DNA of 64,000 bases from Microbacteriaceae bacterium (GCA_025352325.1 JANXTR010000038.1:1-64000); one strand, 5' to 3'; counted from the stretch's first letter, positions 37,268 through 46,774 are shown. Numbers and translations are program-made. Notes: generated by a model not told the origin, from the letters alone.

Positions 37268-37933
37268 CTAGCGGATCAGCACCGCGGTCAGCACGCCGAG
37301 CAGAACGAGTCCCGCGCCGATGAGCAGCGGGCGGGTGTTCCAGTTCGTGGTCACGCCGCTTCCCTCGATCGTGCCCGACTCCAGGTAGCCTGCATCCCGC
37401 AGAGCCATCCAGGCGCGGCGCACGTGGATCGCGGCGATGCCGGACTCCGAGCTCGGCACGTCGCCGAGCGGCACGGACGTCACCTCGAGACTCGCGTCCA
37501 CGGGTCCGCGGTCGCCCACCGGGCGACCGAGTCCCGCGAGGTCGGGGCGCACGGTGTTGATGCCGGCGTAGCGGCTGGGCGAGGGAGCCGACCAGGCGAC
37601 GATCTTGCGCCCGTCGCGCAGGAACAGGGTGAGTGCGTAGCGCGTGCGGACGTCCGCAATGGCCGGCCAACTCACGCGGAAGGTGCGCGCGACGTTGCGG
37701 AATGTCACGCCCGAGGGCTCAACGGTCACGCTGGGGTACCAGAAGAGCAACCAGCAGAGGTACACGAAGGCCGCAGCGAGCAGGCCGTATTGCACGGCGT
37801 CGCGGGGGATGCCTCGATAGATGAACGAGAAGAGACCGACGGCCGCGAACAAGCCGATCACGACGGTCAGGATCTTGCCGGATGTGGGCCGCAGCGTCGC
37901 GGTCGTCGGCAGATTGAGAGGCGAGCTGCTCAT
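37268..37933 (-). CDS. PH-domain-like membrane protein
   Basis: A 221-residue protein with two N-terminal membrane helices (about 20-42 and 48-66), a bacterial-PH-like beta domain (about 67-125: SVTVEPSGVTFRNVARTFRV, RTRYALTLFLRDGRKIVAWS) and one C-terminal helix (RPLLIGAGLVLLGVLTAVLI). It resembles actinobacterial PH-domain proteins of unknown role. It lies on the opposite strand inside the peptide-transporter gene set. The start at 37933 has GAGGATGGGAGC before it. The divergent ATPase start is only 57 bp away, so the two genes have face-to-face promoters or the ATPase uses upstream read-through. Confidence 0.75.
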   Translation of the reverse strand: MSSSPLNLPTTATLRPTSGKILTVVIGLFAAVGLFSFIYRGIPRDAVQYGLLAAAFVYLCWLLFWYPSVTVEPSGVTFRNVARTFRVSWPAIADVRTRYALTLFLRDGRKIVAWSAPSPSRYAGINTVRPDLAGLGRPVGDRGPVDASLEVTSVPLGDVPSSESGIAAIHVRRAWMALRDAGYLESGTIEGSGVTTNWNTRPLLIGAGLVLLGVLTAVLIR

Positions 37934-37989
37934 GCTCCCATCCTCACAGACTTCGCTGCGAGCAGTTCTGCAGCCGGAAAGGGAACCAA

Positions 37990-39666
37990 GTGAACGCCAC
38001 GCCGAACGCCACGCCGAACGCCGGCAGCGACGAGAAGCCGATCCTGGAGGTCACCGGCCTCGGAGTCGACTTCTGGGTTGACGGCACCTGGTATCCGGCC
38101 GCGATCGACATGAACTACACGATCAAACCGGGCGAGGTGCTGGCGATCGTCGGCGAATCCGGTTCGGGCAAGAGCTCGAGCTCGATGGCGCTGCTCGGGC
38201 TGCTTCCACCCAACGCGCGTGTGAACGGCAGCATCAAGCTGACCGGTCGCGAACTCACCACACTCAGCCCCGGCAAGCTTCGCCAGATCCGCGGCAAGGA
38301 GGTCGCAGTCATCTTCCAGGAGCCGATGACGGCCCTCAACCCGGTCTACACGATCGGATTCCAGATCGTCGAGGCGCTGCGTCTTCACGAGAGCATGGGT
38401 CCGGCCGAGGCGAAGAAGCGCGCCATCGAACTGCTCGACATGGTCGAACTGCCCGATCCGACGATCGCCTTCGACAAGTACCCGCATCAGCTCTCGGGCG
38501 GTCAGCGACAGCGCGCCATGATCGCGATGTCGATCTCGTGCGACCCGCTGCTGCTGATCGCCGACGAGCCGACGACCGCGCTCGACGTGACCGTTCAGGC
38601 CGAGATCCTCGAGCTCATGCGCAACCTGCGCACGCGCCTGAACAGCGCGATCATCCTGATCACCCACGACCTGGGCGTCGTCGCCGACCTGGCCGACCAC
38701 ATCATTGTGATGAAGGACGGCCTGATCGTGGAGCGCGGCTCGATCGAGGACATCTATTACCGCCCGCAGCACGCGTACACGAAGCAGCTGCTCGCCGCCG
38801 TTCCGCACCTCGGGTCGCACGAGGTGAAGGTCGCATCCGGTGACCCCGCTGCCGAGCCGGTTCTCGCGCTCGATGACGTCACGATCGAATACCCGAAGCG
38901 CGGCCGGATCCCGGCCTTCCGTGCGGTCGAGCACGTCACCTTCGAGATCCGCCAGGGCGAGATCGTCGGGCTGGTGGGGGAGTCCGGCTCGGGCAAGACC
39001 ACGATCGGTCGCGCCGCCGTCGGCCTACTGCCGGTCGCCGAGGGCTCGATGCGCGTGCTCGGCAGAGAGCTCGCCGTCGCCTCGCCCAAGGAGCTGCGCG
39101 AGATCCGCAAGCAGATCGGCATCGTCTTCCAGGATCCGGGTTCCTCGCTGAACCCGCGCTTCCCGATCGGCCAGAGCATTGGCGAGCCGCTGTTCCTCGC
39201 CAAGGAGGCCAGGGGCGCCGCCCTCGACCGTCGCGTCGAAGAGCTGCTCGACCAGGTCGAACTGCCGCGGTCCTTCCGCAACCGCTACCCACACGAGCTC
39301 TCCGGCGGCCAGCGTCAGCGCGTCGGGATCGCCCGCGCACTCGCTCTCCGGCCGGCGCTGCTGGTGGCCGACGAGCCGACCTCGGCGCTCGACGTCTCGG
39401 TGCAGGCCCGCTTCCTCGAGCTGTTGCAGGGCCTGCAGCAGGAGCTCCACTTCGCCTGCCTGTTCGTCAGCCACGACCTTGGCGTCGTCGATGCCCTGGC
39501 CCACCGCATCGTGGTCCTCAACAAGGGTCGCCTGGTCGAGCAGGGCACACGGGATGAGATCCTGCGCGCCCCGAAGGACCCGTACACGCAGCGCCTGCTG
39601 GCCGCCGTTCCCGTGCCGGACCCGCGCGAGCAGCGTGAGCGCCGCGAGCAGCGCCAAGCGGGCTGA
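37990..39666 (+). CDS. Fused peptide ABC transporter ATPase (DppD-DppF type)
   Basis: A 558-residue protein carrying two complete ABC ATPase domains, equivalent to separate DppD (about 15-275) and DppF (about 290-545). Walker A motifs are GESGSGKSSSSMALL and GESGSGKTTIGRAA, signatures LSGGQRQRAMIA and LSGGQRQRVGIA, and Walker B DEPTTALDVT and DEPTSALDVS. Each domain ends with the oligopeptide-transporter C-terminal region (HAYTKQLLAAVP, DPYTQRLLAAVP). It energises the two permeases. It starts at GTG 37990 with AAAGGGAAC upstream and a small in-frame duplication (NATPNATPNA). Confidence 0.95.
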   Translation: MNATPNATPNAGSDEKPILEVTGLGVDFWVDGTWYPAAIDMNYTIKPGEVLAIVGESGSGKSSSSMALLGLLPPNARVNGSIKLTGRELTTLSPGKLRQIRGKEVAVIFQEPMTALNPVYTIGFQIVEALRLHESMGPAEAKKRAIELLDMVELPDPTIAFDKYPHQLSGGQRQRAMIAMSISCDPLLLIADEPTTALDVTVQAEILELMRNLRTRLNSAIILITHDLGVVADLADHIIVMKDGLIVERGSIEDIYYRPQHAYTKQLLAAVPHLGSHEVKVASGDPAAEPVLALDDVTIEYPKRGRIPAFRAVEHVTFEIRQGEIVGLVGESGSGKTTIGRAAVGLLPVAEGSMRVLGRELAVASPKELREIRKQIGIVFQDPGSSLNPRFPIGQSIGEPLFLAKEARGAALDRRVEELLDQVELPRSFRNRYPHELSGGQRQRVGIARALALRPALLVADEPTSALDVSVQARFLELLQGLQQELHFACLFVSHDLGVVDALAHRIVVLNKGRLVEQGTRDEILRAPKDPYTQRLLAAVPVPDPREQRERREQRQAG

Positions 39667-39804
39667 ACCTCCAGGAACGCCGGGCAACCGGAGTTTCCAG
39701 GCTCGATCGGCTAGACTGAAGGGTCCGCGGCCCGCTGTCGCGCCGTGCTCTCACCATCTTCCCGACATTGTTCGGGGCCCCTCCCTTCACTTCGAGGTAT
39801 TTCC

Positions 39805-41718
39805 ATGGCTATCGCCACCCGTTCGGATCTGCGCAATGTCGCGATCGTCGCCCACGTTGACCACGGCAAGACGACTCTCGTCGACGCCATGCTGCGTCAG
39901 ACGAACTCCTTCGGCGAGCACGCCCACGTCGACGAACGCGCGATGGACAGCAACGACCTCGAGCGCGAGAAGGGCATCACGATCCTCGCGAAGAACACCG
40001 CGGTGACGTACAAGGGCATTCACGCCACCGACGGCGAGGTGACGATCAACGTCATCGACACCCCCGGCCACGCGGACTTCGGGGGCGAGGTCGAGCGCGG
40101 TTTGAGCATGGTCGATGGTGTCGTCCTGCTTGTCGACGCGAGCGAGGGCCCGCTGCCCCAGACTCGCTTCGTGCTGCGCAAGGCGCTCGAGGCCAAGCTC
40201 CCCGTCATCCTGCTCGTCAACAAGACCGACCGACCGGATGCCCGCATCGACGAGGTCGTGGCCGAGAGCCAGGACCTGCTGCTGGGCCTCGCGAGCGACA
40301 TGAGCGACGACGTGCCAGACCTGGACATCGACGCCATCCTCGACGTCCCGGTGGTCTACGCCTCGGGCCGCAACGGCGCCGCGAGCTGGAACAAGCCCGA
40401 GAACGGCACCCTGCCGGACAACGACGACCTCGAGCCGCTGTTCGACGCGATCCTGAAGCACGTGCCCGCGCCGTCGTACGACGACGAGGCCCCGCTGCAG
40501 GCCTGGGTCACCAACCTCGACGCCTCGCCGTTCCTCGGTCGCATCGCGCTGCTCCGCGTCTTCTCGGGCACGCTGAAGAAGGGCCAGACGGTCGCCTGGG
40601 TGCGCCATGACGGAACCCACTCCAACGCGCGCATCACCGAGCTGCTGAAGACCCGTGCGCTCGAGCGCTACCCCGCGGAGGAGGCCCACGCCGGCGACAT
40701 CGTCGCCATCGCGGGCTTCGAAGACATCACTATCGGCGAGACGATCGCCGACCCGGACGACGTGCGCCCGCTTCCGGCCATTACGGTTGACGACCCGGCC
40801 ATCTCGATGACGATCGGCACCAACACCTCGCCGATCGTCGGCAAGGTCAAGGGTCACAAGCTCACCGCGCGGATGGTCAAGGACCGTCTCGACCGCGAGC
40901 TCATCGGTAACGTCTCGCTCAAGGTCGTCGACATCGGACGCCCGGACCAGTGGGAGGTGCAGGGCCGCGGCGAGCTGGCCCTCGCGATCCTCGTCGAGAA
41001 CATGCGCCGCGAGGGCTTCGAGCTCACCGTCGGCAAGCCGCAGGTCGTCATCAAGAAGGTTGACGGCAAGACCCACGAGCCGTTCGAGCAGCTGACGGTC
41101 GACACCCCCGAAGAATACCTGGGCGCGATCACGCAGCTCCTGGCCGCCCGCAAGGGCCGCATGGAGGGCATGACGAACCACGGCACCGGCTGGGTGCGCA
41201 TCGATTTCATCGTCCCCTCCCGCGGTCTGATCGGCTTCCGCACCGAGTTCCTGACGATCACCCGTGGCGCTGGGATCGCGAATGCGATCTCGCACGGCTA
41301 CGAGCCGTGGGCCGGACAGATCACGACACGCGTCAATGGCTCGATCGTGGCCGACCGCTCCGGCGTGGCGACTCCGTTCGCGATGGTCAACCTGCAGGAG
41401 CGCATGTCGTTCTTCGTGGAGCCCACGCAGGAGGTCTACGAGGGCATGATCGTCGGCGAAAACTCGCGTGCCGATGACTTGGACGTGAACATCACGAAAG
41501 AGAAGCAGCTCACCAACATGCGGCAGTCCACCGCGGACAACTTCGAGCGGATGACGCCCTCGCGGCGCCTGACGCTCGAAGAGGCCCTCGAGTTCGCCCG
41601 CGAGGACGAGTGCGTCGAGGTCACGCCCGAGGTGGTCCGCATCCGAAAGCTGGAGCTCGACCAAAGCGCCCGCGCGCGCTCGACGTCGCGACTGAAGCGC
41701 CAAGACGCCAGCGTGTGA
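39805..41718 (+). CDS. typA: Ribosome-associated GTPase TypA/BipA
   Basis: A 637-residue translational GTPase related to EF-G, without its domain IV. G1 is [17 protein letters not shown], switch [19 protein letters not shown]4 NKTDRPDA, and domains III and V plus the unique C-terminal domain follow ([35 protein letters not shown]). It helps 50S assembly and stress adaptation. An in-frame ATG at 39745 is rejected because the ATG at 39805 begins the family sequence [15 protein letters not shown] and has GAGG nearby. A TAGACT -10 at 39712 suggests a leader of about 80 nt; this is one of the few genes here with a 5' UTR. Confidence 0.97.
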   Translation: MAIATRSDLRNVAIVAHVDHGKTTLVDAMLRQTNSFGEHAHVDERAMDSNDLEREKGITILAKNTAVTYKGIHATDGEVTINVIDTPGHADFGGEVERGLSMVDGVVLLVDASEGPLPQTRFVLRKALEAKLPVILLVNKTDRPDARIDEVVAESQDLLLGLASDMSDDVPDLDIDAILDVPVVYASGRNGAASWNKPENGTLPDNDDLEPLFDAILKHVPAPSYDDEAPLQAWVTNLDASPFLGRIALLRVFSGTLKKGQTVAWVRHDGTHSNARITELLKTRALERYPAEEAHAGDIVAIAGFEDITIGETIADPDDVRPLPAITVDDPAISMTIGTNTSPIVGKVKGHKLTARMVKDRLDRELIGNVSLKVVDIGRPDQWEVQGRGELALAILVENMRREGFELTVGKPQVVIKKVDGKTHEPFEQLTVDTPEEYLGAITQLLAARKGRMEGMTNHGTGWVRIDFIVPSRGLIGFRTEFLTITRGAGIANAISHGYEPWAGQITTRVNGSIVADRSGVATPFAMVNLQERMSFFVEPTQEVYEGMIVGENSRADDLDVNITKEKQLTNMRQSTADNFERMTPSRRLTLEEALEFAREDECVEVTPEVVRIRKLELDQSARARSTSRLKRQDASV

Positions 41719-41722
41719 CGAG

Positions 41723-41743
41723 GGTGCCTCGTTGTGAGGCGCC
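41723..41743 (+). terminator. Short hairpin after typA
   Basis: GGTGCCTC, loop GTTGT, GAGGCGCC: an 8-bp stem with one G-T pair starting 5 bp after the typA stop. It is followed by TTCC rather than a T-run and directly precedes the promoter of the lipoprotein gene. Confidence 0.45.
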
Positions 41744-41766
41744 TTCCACGCCAATACACTGACCGC

Positions 41767-42240
41767 GTGATCACTCGTCGTCGCGCTCCCGTCCTCGTTC
41801 TGGCCGCCACGCTGGCCATGACCGCTCCGCTGCTGCTCTCGGGCTGCAGCCTGATCCACCTGCCCGGTCAGTCGAGCGGCGGCGGGATCTCGATCCCGGG
41901 CGTCGGATCGGTCGGCTCCGGCAAGCTGCCGAAGGACTTCCCGTCCGACGTGCCGGTGGCGGAGGGTGAGGTCATTAGCGGGATCTCCGCCGGATCCGGC
42001 GACAAGCAGGTCTGGAACGTGAGCATCAAGGTCAGCGGGGTCGACGCCTTCACGGGGATCGAGTCCGCGCTCAAAGGCGCCGGATTCACTGAATCCGAGG
42101 GCTCGCCGATCACGTCCGACCAGGCCGCGACCGGCAGGTTCACCGGCGACAAGTACGACGTGGTGGCCGCCGTGGTGAAGGCCGATGACAAGACGGGTTA
42201 CGTCGCCAACTACACGGTGGAACCGGCCTCGAAGGGCTGA
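41767..42240 (+). CDS. Small secreted lipoprotein
   Basis: A 157-residue protein with an N-terminal Arg pair, a hydrophobic stretch (VLVLAATLAMTAPLLLSGC) and a lipobox LLSGC, so exported and lipid-anchored. The mature part starts Ser/Gly-rich and then has one compact domain of about 100 residues (KLPKDFPSDVPVAEGEVISG, AFTGIESALKGAGFTESE). The GTG at 41767 is exactly 6 nt after TACACT, which decides against an ATG 33 nt further upstream. Function unknown; similar lipoproteins are common in Microbacteriaceae. Confidence 0.75.
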   Translation: MITRRRAPVLVLAATLAMTAPLLLSGCSLIHLPGQSSGGGISIPGVGSVGSGKLPKDFPSDVPVAEGEVISGISAGSGDKQVWNVSIKVSGVDAFTGIESALKGAGFTESEGSPITSDQAATGRFTGDKYDVVAAVVKADDKTGYVANYTVEPASKG

Positions 42241-42255
42241 GGTTGTAGCTCGGGC

Positions 42256-42530
42256 TCAGCCTGAGGCGAAGAGGCTGTCGCCGGCGAGGATCTCGAACTC
42301 GTTCACGTCGGTGCCCGTGTTCGTGAGGTTGAAGGCCACGTTGCCGGAGGGCGTCGTGGTGGTCGACACGGCGCAGCCGTCATCCGTGATGGCGACCTTC
42401 ACCCGGGAGCCGGTGGCCACGTTGTTCGACACGCAGCCGGCGAGGACGAGCGCGAGCGCGGCGGCGATGCCGAGAGCGGGCGCAGGGGGCGGGTGGGCCT
42501 GGCTCTCCGCAGGAAGGGGGCTGTGGGACC
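42256..42530 (-). pseudogene. efeO: efeO remnant: lipobox and truncated cupredoxin domain
   Basis: In a frame with no start codon in the efeU-efeO junction, a hydrophobic segment with lipobox LVLAGC is followed by VKVAITDDGCAVSTTTTPSG, VAFNLTNTGTDVNEFEILAG and then a stop at 42256. This is the beginning of the EfeO cupredoxin domain (normally about 400 residues with an imelysin-type M75 domain, followed by efeB). Everything after it is lost; the next gene on the other strand begins at once. It lies directly downstream of the intact permease gene efeU. The lack of a good start codon and the early end mark it as a dead gene. Confidence 0.7.
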
Positions 42531-42532
42531 GA

Positions 42533-43423
42533 CTATGCGCGGTCGCCGGCGTGAGCCGGGACGAGGGCGGGAGCCGGGGGGGTGGTGACGGCGGGCGTCG
42601 CGGTCACCGCGGCGGGCTTCGTACGGCCGAGGCTCACCCGCAGGAACAGGGTGAGGACGACGGCGATGTAGAGCACCCAGACGGTCAGTCGGGCCCAGGT
42701 GGGTTCCGGAGTGAACTGGAAAAGCCCGGTCAGCAGCACTCCGTACCAACTGCTCGCCGGGATGACTCCGGAGAGGTTGTATGCGATGTTCGTGACGCCT
42801 GGGATCACGCCGGCCTCCTGCAGATCGCCGACGCCGTCGGCGATCACCCCCGCTGCGACGACGACCAGGAAGGCGCCGGTCCAGAGGAAGAAGCGGCTCA
42901 GGTTGATGCGCACGAGGCCGCGGTAAATCAGGTACGAGATGACGACCGAGGCCAGCAGTCCGATCGCGGCACCGATCGTGCCGAGCACCGCGTTGCCGCT
43001 CGAGTTGACGCTCGCCCAGATGAAGAGCGCGGTCTCGATCCCCTCGCGTCCGACGCTGACCACGCCGATCACGACGATGCCAAGCGCCGAGCCGGCAAGA
43101 GCGACATCGAGCTGCCCCTGCAGTTCGCCCTTGAGGTGGCGGGCGTGGCGGGCCATCCAGAAGATCATCCAGGTGACGAGGCCGACCGCGACGATCGAGA
43201 GGGTGCCGCCGAGGATCTCCCGACTCTGGAGGCTCATGCCGTAGGGGCCGTAGGTCAGCGCGGCACCGACGCCGAGGGCCAGCGCGATCGCGCCGGCGAT
43301 GCCGATCCACAGCTTGGGAAGCACATCGCGGCGGCCCATCTTGTTGAGATAGGCGACCAGGATGCCGACGACTAGGCCGGCTTCAAGACCTTCACGCAGG
43401 CCGATCAATGCGTTCGCGAGCAC
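42533..43423 (-). CDS. efeU: Iron permease EfeU (FTR1 family)
   Basis: A 296-residue permease with about seven membrane helices. The two iron-transport motifs are REGLE (Arg10-Glu14, in GLREGLEAG) and REGIE (in SVGREGIETAL). It moves ferric iron across the membrane together with the extracytoplasmic EfeO and the haem peroxidase EfeB; here efeO is a remnant and efeB is absent nearby, so either those functions are encoded elsewhere or the permease now works alone. It starts at GTG 43423. A DtxR/IdeR-like iron box lies about 60-75 bp upstream. The Pro/Ala-rich C-terminal tail is atypical. Confidence 0.93.
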   Translation of the reverse strand: MLANALIGLREGLEAGLVVGILVAYLNKMGRRDVLPKLWIGIAGAIALALGVGAALTYGPYGMSLQSREILGGTLSIVAVGLVTWMIFWMARHARHLKGELQGQLDVALAGSALGIVVIGVVSVGREGIETALFIWASVNSSGNAVLGTIGAAIGLLASVVISYLIYRGLVRINLSRFFLWTGAFLVVVAAGVIADGVGDLQEAGVIPGVTNIAYNLSGVIPASSWYGVLLTGLFQFTPEPTWARLTVWVLYIAVVLTLFLRVSLGRTKPAAVTATPAVTTPPAPALVPAHAGDRA

Positions 43424-43479
43424 GTGATGCTTTCGGAGAGAATGGTGGAGGTGAGGCGGGTCTTCGGGAACCGAGCCTC

Positions 43480-43498
43480 TTTGGTGAGGCTTGCCTTA
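43480..43498. promoter_or_regulatory. DtxR/IdeR-type iron box
   Basis: TTTGGTGAGGCTTGCCTTA matches the 19-bp palindromic pattern TTAGGTAAGGCTTACCTAA at 15 of 19 positions. It sits between efeU (leftward) and the small membrane protein gene (rightward). Iron-loaded DtxR/IdeR binding here would repress efeU when iron is plentiful. Confidence 0.6.
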
Positions 43499-43550
43499 CT
43501 TATTCAACCCTAACCAGCACCGACGCATCTGTCCACAGGGGGGCCACGTC

Positions 43551-43967
43551 ATGCAGCACATGTCCAGCGAGAGTCGACGGGAGCCGCTGGAGCCGGAGCC
43601 GCTAGGAGTCGTCGCGACGCTACTGAGCTCCGTGTTCGCCCTACTCGTCGGAGGCTTCGTCGGGTTCATCGCAACCTTCACCCACGCCCAGTTCCTGCCA
43701 TGGGGACTCGTCGCCAGCCTCCTCGTCGTGCTCGCATTAGTGGTCGGCTTCCGCCTGGTATTCGACAGCCGTGTGGTCGGCGCCGCCGCCGCGATCGGCG
43801 TGATCGCCGCGAGTGCCCTGCTGAGCCTGCCCGGCGCGGGAGGAACCGTGCTGGTTCTCAGTAGCCCGGCCGGATGGATCTGGGCGCTCGGTCCCGCCAT
43901 CCTGTCGGCTGTCGCGCTCCTGTGGCCGCGCCGCCGAGGGCCGAGCGTGGCGAGGAGCTCCGCATAG
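43551..43967 (+). CDS. Small four-helix membrane protein (DUF6113-like)
   Basis: A 139-residue protein with four hydrophobic segments (LLSSVFALLVGGFVGFIATF, LPWGLVASLLVVLALVVGF, AAAIGVIAASALLSLPG, WIWALGPAILSAVALLW). The ATG at 43551 has AGGGGGG seven nt upstream; an earlier in-frame start at 43491 would read through the iron box. The gene precedes fdxA-dapC directly, the position where actinobacteria carry a small membrane protein (DUF6113 family in Microbacteriaceae, by recall). Its stop (TAG) overlaps the -10 of fdxA. Confidence 0.7.
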   Translation: MQHMSSESRREPLEPEPLGVVATLLSSVFALLVGGFVGFIATFTHAQFLPWGLVASLLVVLALVVGFRLVFDSRVVGAAAAIGVIAASALLSLPGAGGTVLVLSSPAGWIWALGPAILSAVALLWPRRRGPSVARSSA

Positions 43968-43976
43968 AATAGGGGG

Positions 43977-44294
43977 GTGACCTACGTGATCGCCCTTCCG
44001 TGCGTCGATGTCAAGGATCGCGCGTGCATCGATGAATGCCCCGTCGACTGCATCTACGAGGGCGACCGGATGCTGTACATCCACCCCGACGAGTGTGTGG
44101 ATTGCGGCGCCTGCGAGCCGGTCTGCCCAGTCGAGGCGATCTACTACGAAGACGATCTGCCCGACAAGTGGGCCGACTACTACAAGGCCAACGTCGAGTT
44201 CTTCGCCGAGGTCGGCTCGCCTGGCGGCGCGGCCAAGGTGGGCGTCATCGCGGGCGACCACCCGGTCGTCTCCGTCCTCCCGCCACAGGTCTGA
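43977..44294 (+). CDS. fdxA: Seven-iron ferredoxin
   Basis: A 105-residue FdxA-type ferredoxin carrying a [3Fe-4S] and a [4Fe-4S] cluster. Cysteines at 9, 17, 21, 25 and at 40, 43, 46, 50 form the two patterns (KDRACIDECPVDCIYEG and CVDCGACEPVCP). It transfers electrons to cytosolic partners such as P450s or other reductases. The GTG at 43977 is 6 nt after TAGAAT (leaderless). It is followed by the dapC start overlapping its stop by one base (TGATG), a linkage kept in many actinobacteria. Confidence 0.96.
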   Translation: MTYVIALPCVDVKDRACIDECPVDCIYEGDRMLYIHPDECVDCGACEPVCPVEAIYYEDDLPDKWADYYKANVEFFAEVGSPGGAAKVGVIAGDHPVVSVLPPQV

Positions 44295-45421
44295 TGCGCT
44301 CGAGACGCCCGCTCGCGCTCCCCGCCTTCCCGTGGGATTCGCTCGTGCCGTACGGCGACGTGGCGCGGCGGCATCCTGATGGCATCGTCGACCTCTCGGT
44401 CGGTTCGCCGATCGATCCCACGCCGGAGCTCGTGCGCGAGGCTCTCGCCGCGGCGACCGATGCCCATTCCTACCCGGCGACCGCGGGTTCACCCGCGCTG
44501 CGGGAGGCCATCGCGGCCTGGTATCTGCGGCGCCGTGGCGTCACGCTGGGCGTGGCTAACGTGCTGCCGACCATCGGCTCCAAGGAGCTGGTGGCCTGGA
44601 TGCCGGTGCTCCTGGGTCTCGGAGAGGGCGACGTCGTCGTGCACCCGACGGTCGCGTACCCGACCTACGCCGTCGGTGCGGCCATCGCCGGCGCCACCGC
44701 GCTCGCCTCGGACGACCCGGCCGAGTGGCCCGTCGCCACCAAGCTGATCTGGCTGAACAGCCCGGGCAATCCGGACGGCCACATCGACTCGATCGAGCAC
44801 CTCGCCGACGCGGTCGCCCGCGCGCGCGAGCTGGGTGCCGTCATCGTCAACGACGAGTGCTACGCCGAGTTGAACTGGACCCCGGGGCCGAATGGCGTGG
44901 TTGAGACGGCCCCCAGCATCCTCGATCCGCGCGTCATCGGCGATAGCCGCCGCCTCGTGCTCTCGGTGTATTCCCTCAGCAAGCAGTCCAACCTGGCCGG
45001 ATACCGCGCCGGGTTCGTCGCCGGCTGCGAGGACCTGATCGCCGAGCTGCTCGAGGCCCGTAAACACGCCGGGCTGTTGCCACCCGCCCCGGTGCAGCAC
45101 GCCATGATCGCTGCGCTCGGCGACGACGAGCACGTGGCCGTACAGCGCGAGCGCTACCGTGCTCGCCGTGCGCAGCTGCTGACGGCTCTCGAGGCCGCGG
45201 GCTTCCGCATCGACGAGAGTGGTGCGGGCCTGTACCTCTGGGCGACGCGCGACGAGGACGCCTGGGTGACCGTCGCCGCCCTGGCCGAGCTCGGCATCCT
45301 GGTCGCTCCCGGCACCTTCTACGGCGATGAGGGTGCGCAGCACGTGCGGTTCGCGCTCACCGCCACCGACGAACGGATCGCCGCCGCCGCGAGTCGCTTG
45401 GCGACACTCTCCAACGCCTGA
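44294..45421 (+). CDS. dapC: N-succinyldiaminopimelate aminotransferase
   Basis: A 375-residue class I/II aminotransferase. The pyridoxal phosphate lysine is in SVYSLSKQSNLAGYRAGF; WLNSPGNPDGH and VNDECYAELNW are the Asn/Asp/Tyr cofactor-binding motifs. The gene neighbourhood fdxA-dapC, with dapD and dapE about 2.5-4.6 kb away, points to the succinylase branch of lysine and peptidoglycan diaminopimelate synthesis, converting N-succinyl-2-amino-6-ketopimelate with glutamate. The start codon overlaps the fdxA stop. A general aspartate-like aminotransferase is the less likely alternative. Confidence 0.92.
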   Translation: MRSRRPLALPAFPWDSLVPYGDVARRHPDGIVDLSVGSPIDPTPELVREALAAATDAHSYPATAGSPALREAIAAWYLRRRGVTLGVANVLPTIGSKELVAWMPVLLGLGEGDVVVHPTVAYPTYAVGAAIAGATALASDDPAEWPVATKLIWLNSPGNPDGHIDSIEHLADAVARARELGAVIVNDECYAELNWTPGPNGVVETAPSILDPRVIGDSRRLVLSVYSLSKQSNLAGYRAGFVAGCEDLIAELLEARKHAGLLPPAPVQHAMIAALGDDEHVAVQRERYRARRAQLLTALEAAGFRIDESGAGLYLWATRDEDAWVTVAALAELGILVAPGTFYGDEGAQHVRFALTATDERIAAAASRLATLSNA

Positions 45422-45475
45422 GCCCGAGCTTTGGGTGTTGTGACAGTGGCGTCGCCCACCGAATAGGCTGTGTCC

Positions 45476-46774
45476 GTGAACGACTCCGCCGGCCACCCCG
45501 ACAAGGTCACGTTCTCCCACAAGGGGACTACGGCCGAGTTCAACGTGCTCCCCGCGACGGACGGGAAGGATGCGGTCGACTTCGGCAGTTTCACCCGGCA
45601 GACCGGCCTGACGACGCTCGATCAGGGCTTCGTGAACACCTCGTCGACGCGTAGCGCCATCACCTACATCGACGGCGATGAAGGCATCCTGCGCTATCGC
45701 GGCTATCCGATCGCCGATCTGGCGCGCAACTCGACCTACCTCGAGGTTGCCTGGCTGCTCGTCTACGGCGAGCTTCCGACCGCGAACGAGCTGGGGGAGT
45801 TCGAGGAGAAGATCCGCCGCCACACCCTGCTGCACGAGGACCTCAAGCGTTTCTTCTCGGCGCTTCCCCACACCGCGCATCCGATGTCGGTGCTGTCCTC
45901 CGCCGTGTCGGCGCTCTCGACCTACTACGAGGACTCGCTCGACCCGCACAACCCCGAGTTCGTCGAGCTCAACACCATCCGCCTGCTGGCGAAGCTGCCG
46001 GTGATCGCGGCGTACGCCCACAAGAAGGCCATCGGCCAGGCGTTCCTCTACCCCGACAACTCGTTGAGCTTCGTCGAGAACTTTCTCAAGCTCAACTTCG
46101 GCAACCTCGCCGAGATATACAACGTCAACCCGGTGCTTGTGAAGGCACTGGATCGGCTGCTCATCCTCCACGAGGACCACGAGCAGAACGCATCCACGTC
46201 GACGGTTCGTCTCGTGGGATCGACCCAGGCCAACATGTTCGCCTCGATCTCGGCCGGCATCCAGGCGCTCTCGGGCCCGCTGCACGGCGGCGCGAATGAG
46301 GCCGTGCTGCAGATGCTCGGCGAGATCCGCGACTCGGGCGAGAGCGTCGGCCGCTTCATCGAACGGGTGAAGAACAAGGAGCAGGGCGTGAAGCTGATGG
46401 GCTTCGGGCACCGCGTCTACAAGAACTTCGACCCCCGCGCGCTGCTCGTCAAGGAGAGCGCCGACGAGGTGCTCACCGACCTGGGCGTGAAGGATCCGCT
46501 GCTTGACATCGCGAAGGAACTCGAGCAGGCGGCCCTCGCCGACGACTACTTCGTCTCGCGCAAGCTCTACCCGAACGTCGACTTCTACACCGGCGTGATC
46601 TACAAGGCCATGGGCTTCCCGCCGCGGATGTTCACGGTGCTCTTCGCGATCGGCCGCCTCCCCGGCTGGATCGCCCAGTGGCGCGAGGCGAACGACGACC
46701 CCGCCACCAAGATCGGGCGCCCGCAGCAGCTCTACGTGGGGCCGCCCGAGCGGCACTGGCCTGAGGGCCGCTAG
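45476..46774 (+). CDS. gltA: Citrate synthase (type II, GltA)
   Basis: A 432-residue citrate synthase that condenses oxaloacetate and acetyl-CoA at the entry of the TCA cycle. The catalytic His pair is in SGPLHGGANEAV and MGFGHRVYKNFDPR and the Asp in YPNVDFYTGVIY; the N-terminal EFNVLPATDGKDAVDF strand region is typical of the hexameric GltA type. GTG codons at 45470 and 45476 are possible starts; 45476 is 6 nt after TAGGCT and is preferred. A -35-like GTGACA lies 18 bp before the -10. The gene stands alone between dapC and a decayed region. Confidence 0.96.
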   Translation: MNDSAGHPDKVTFSHKGTTAEFNVLPATDGKDAVDFGSFTRQTGLTTLDQGFVNTSSTRSAITYIDGDEGILRYRGYPIADLARNSTYLEVAWLLVYGELPTANELGEFEEKIRRHTLLHEDLKRFFSALPHTAHPMSVLSSAVSALSTYYEDSLDPHNPEFVELNTIRLLAKLPVIAAYAHKKAIGQAFLYPDNSLSFVENFLKLNFGNLAEIYNVNPVLVKALDRLLILHEDHEQNASTSTVRLVGSTQANMFASISAGIQALSGPLHGGANEAVLQMLGEIRDSGESVGRFIERVKNKEQGVKLMGFGHRVYKNFDPRALLVKESADEVLTDLGVKDPLLDIAKELEQAALADDYFVSRKLYPNVDFYTGVIYKAMGFPPRMFTVLFAIGRLPGWIAQWREANDDPATKIGRPQQLYVGPPERHWPEGR

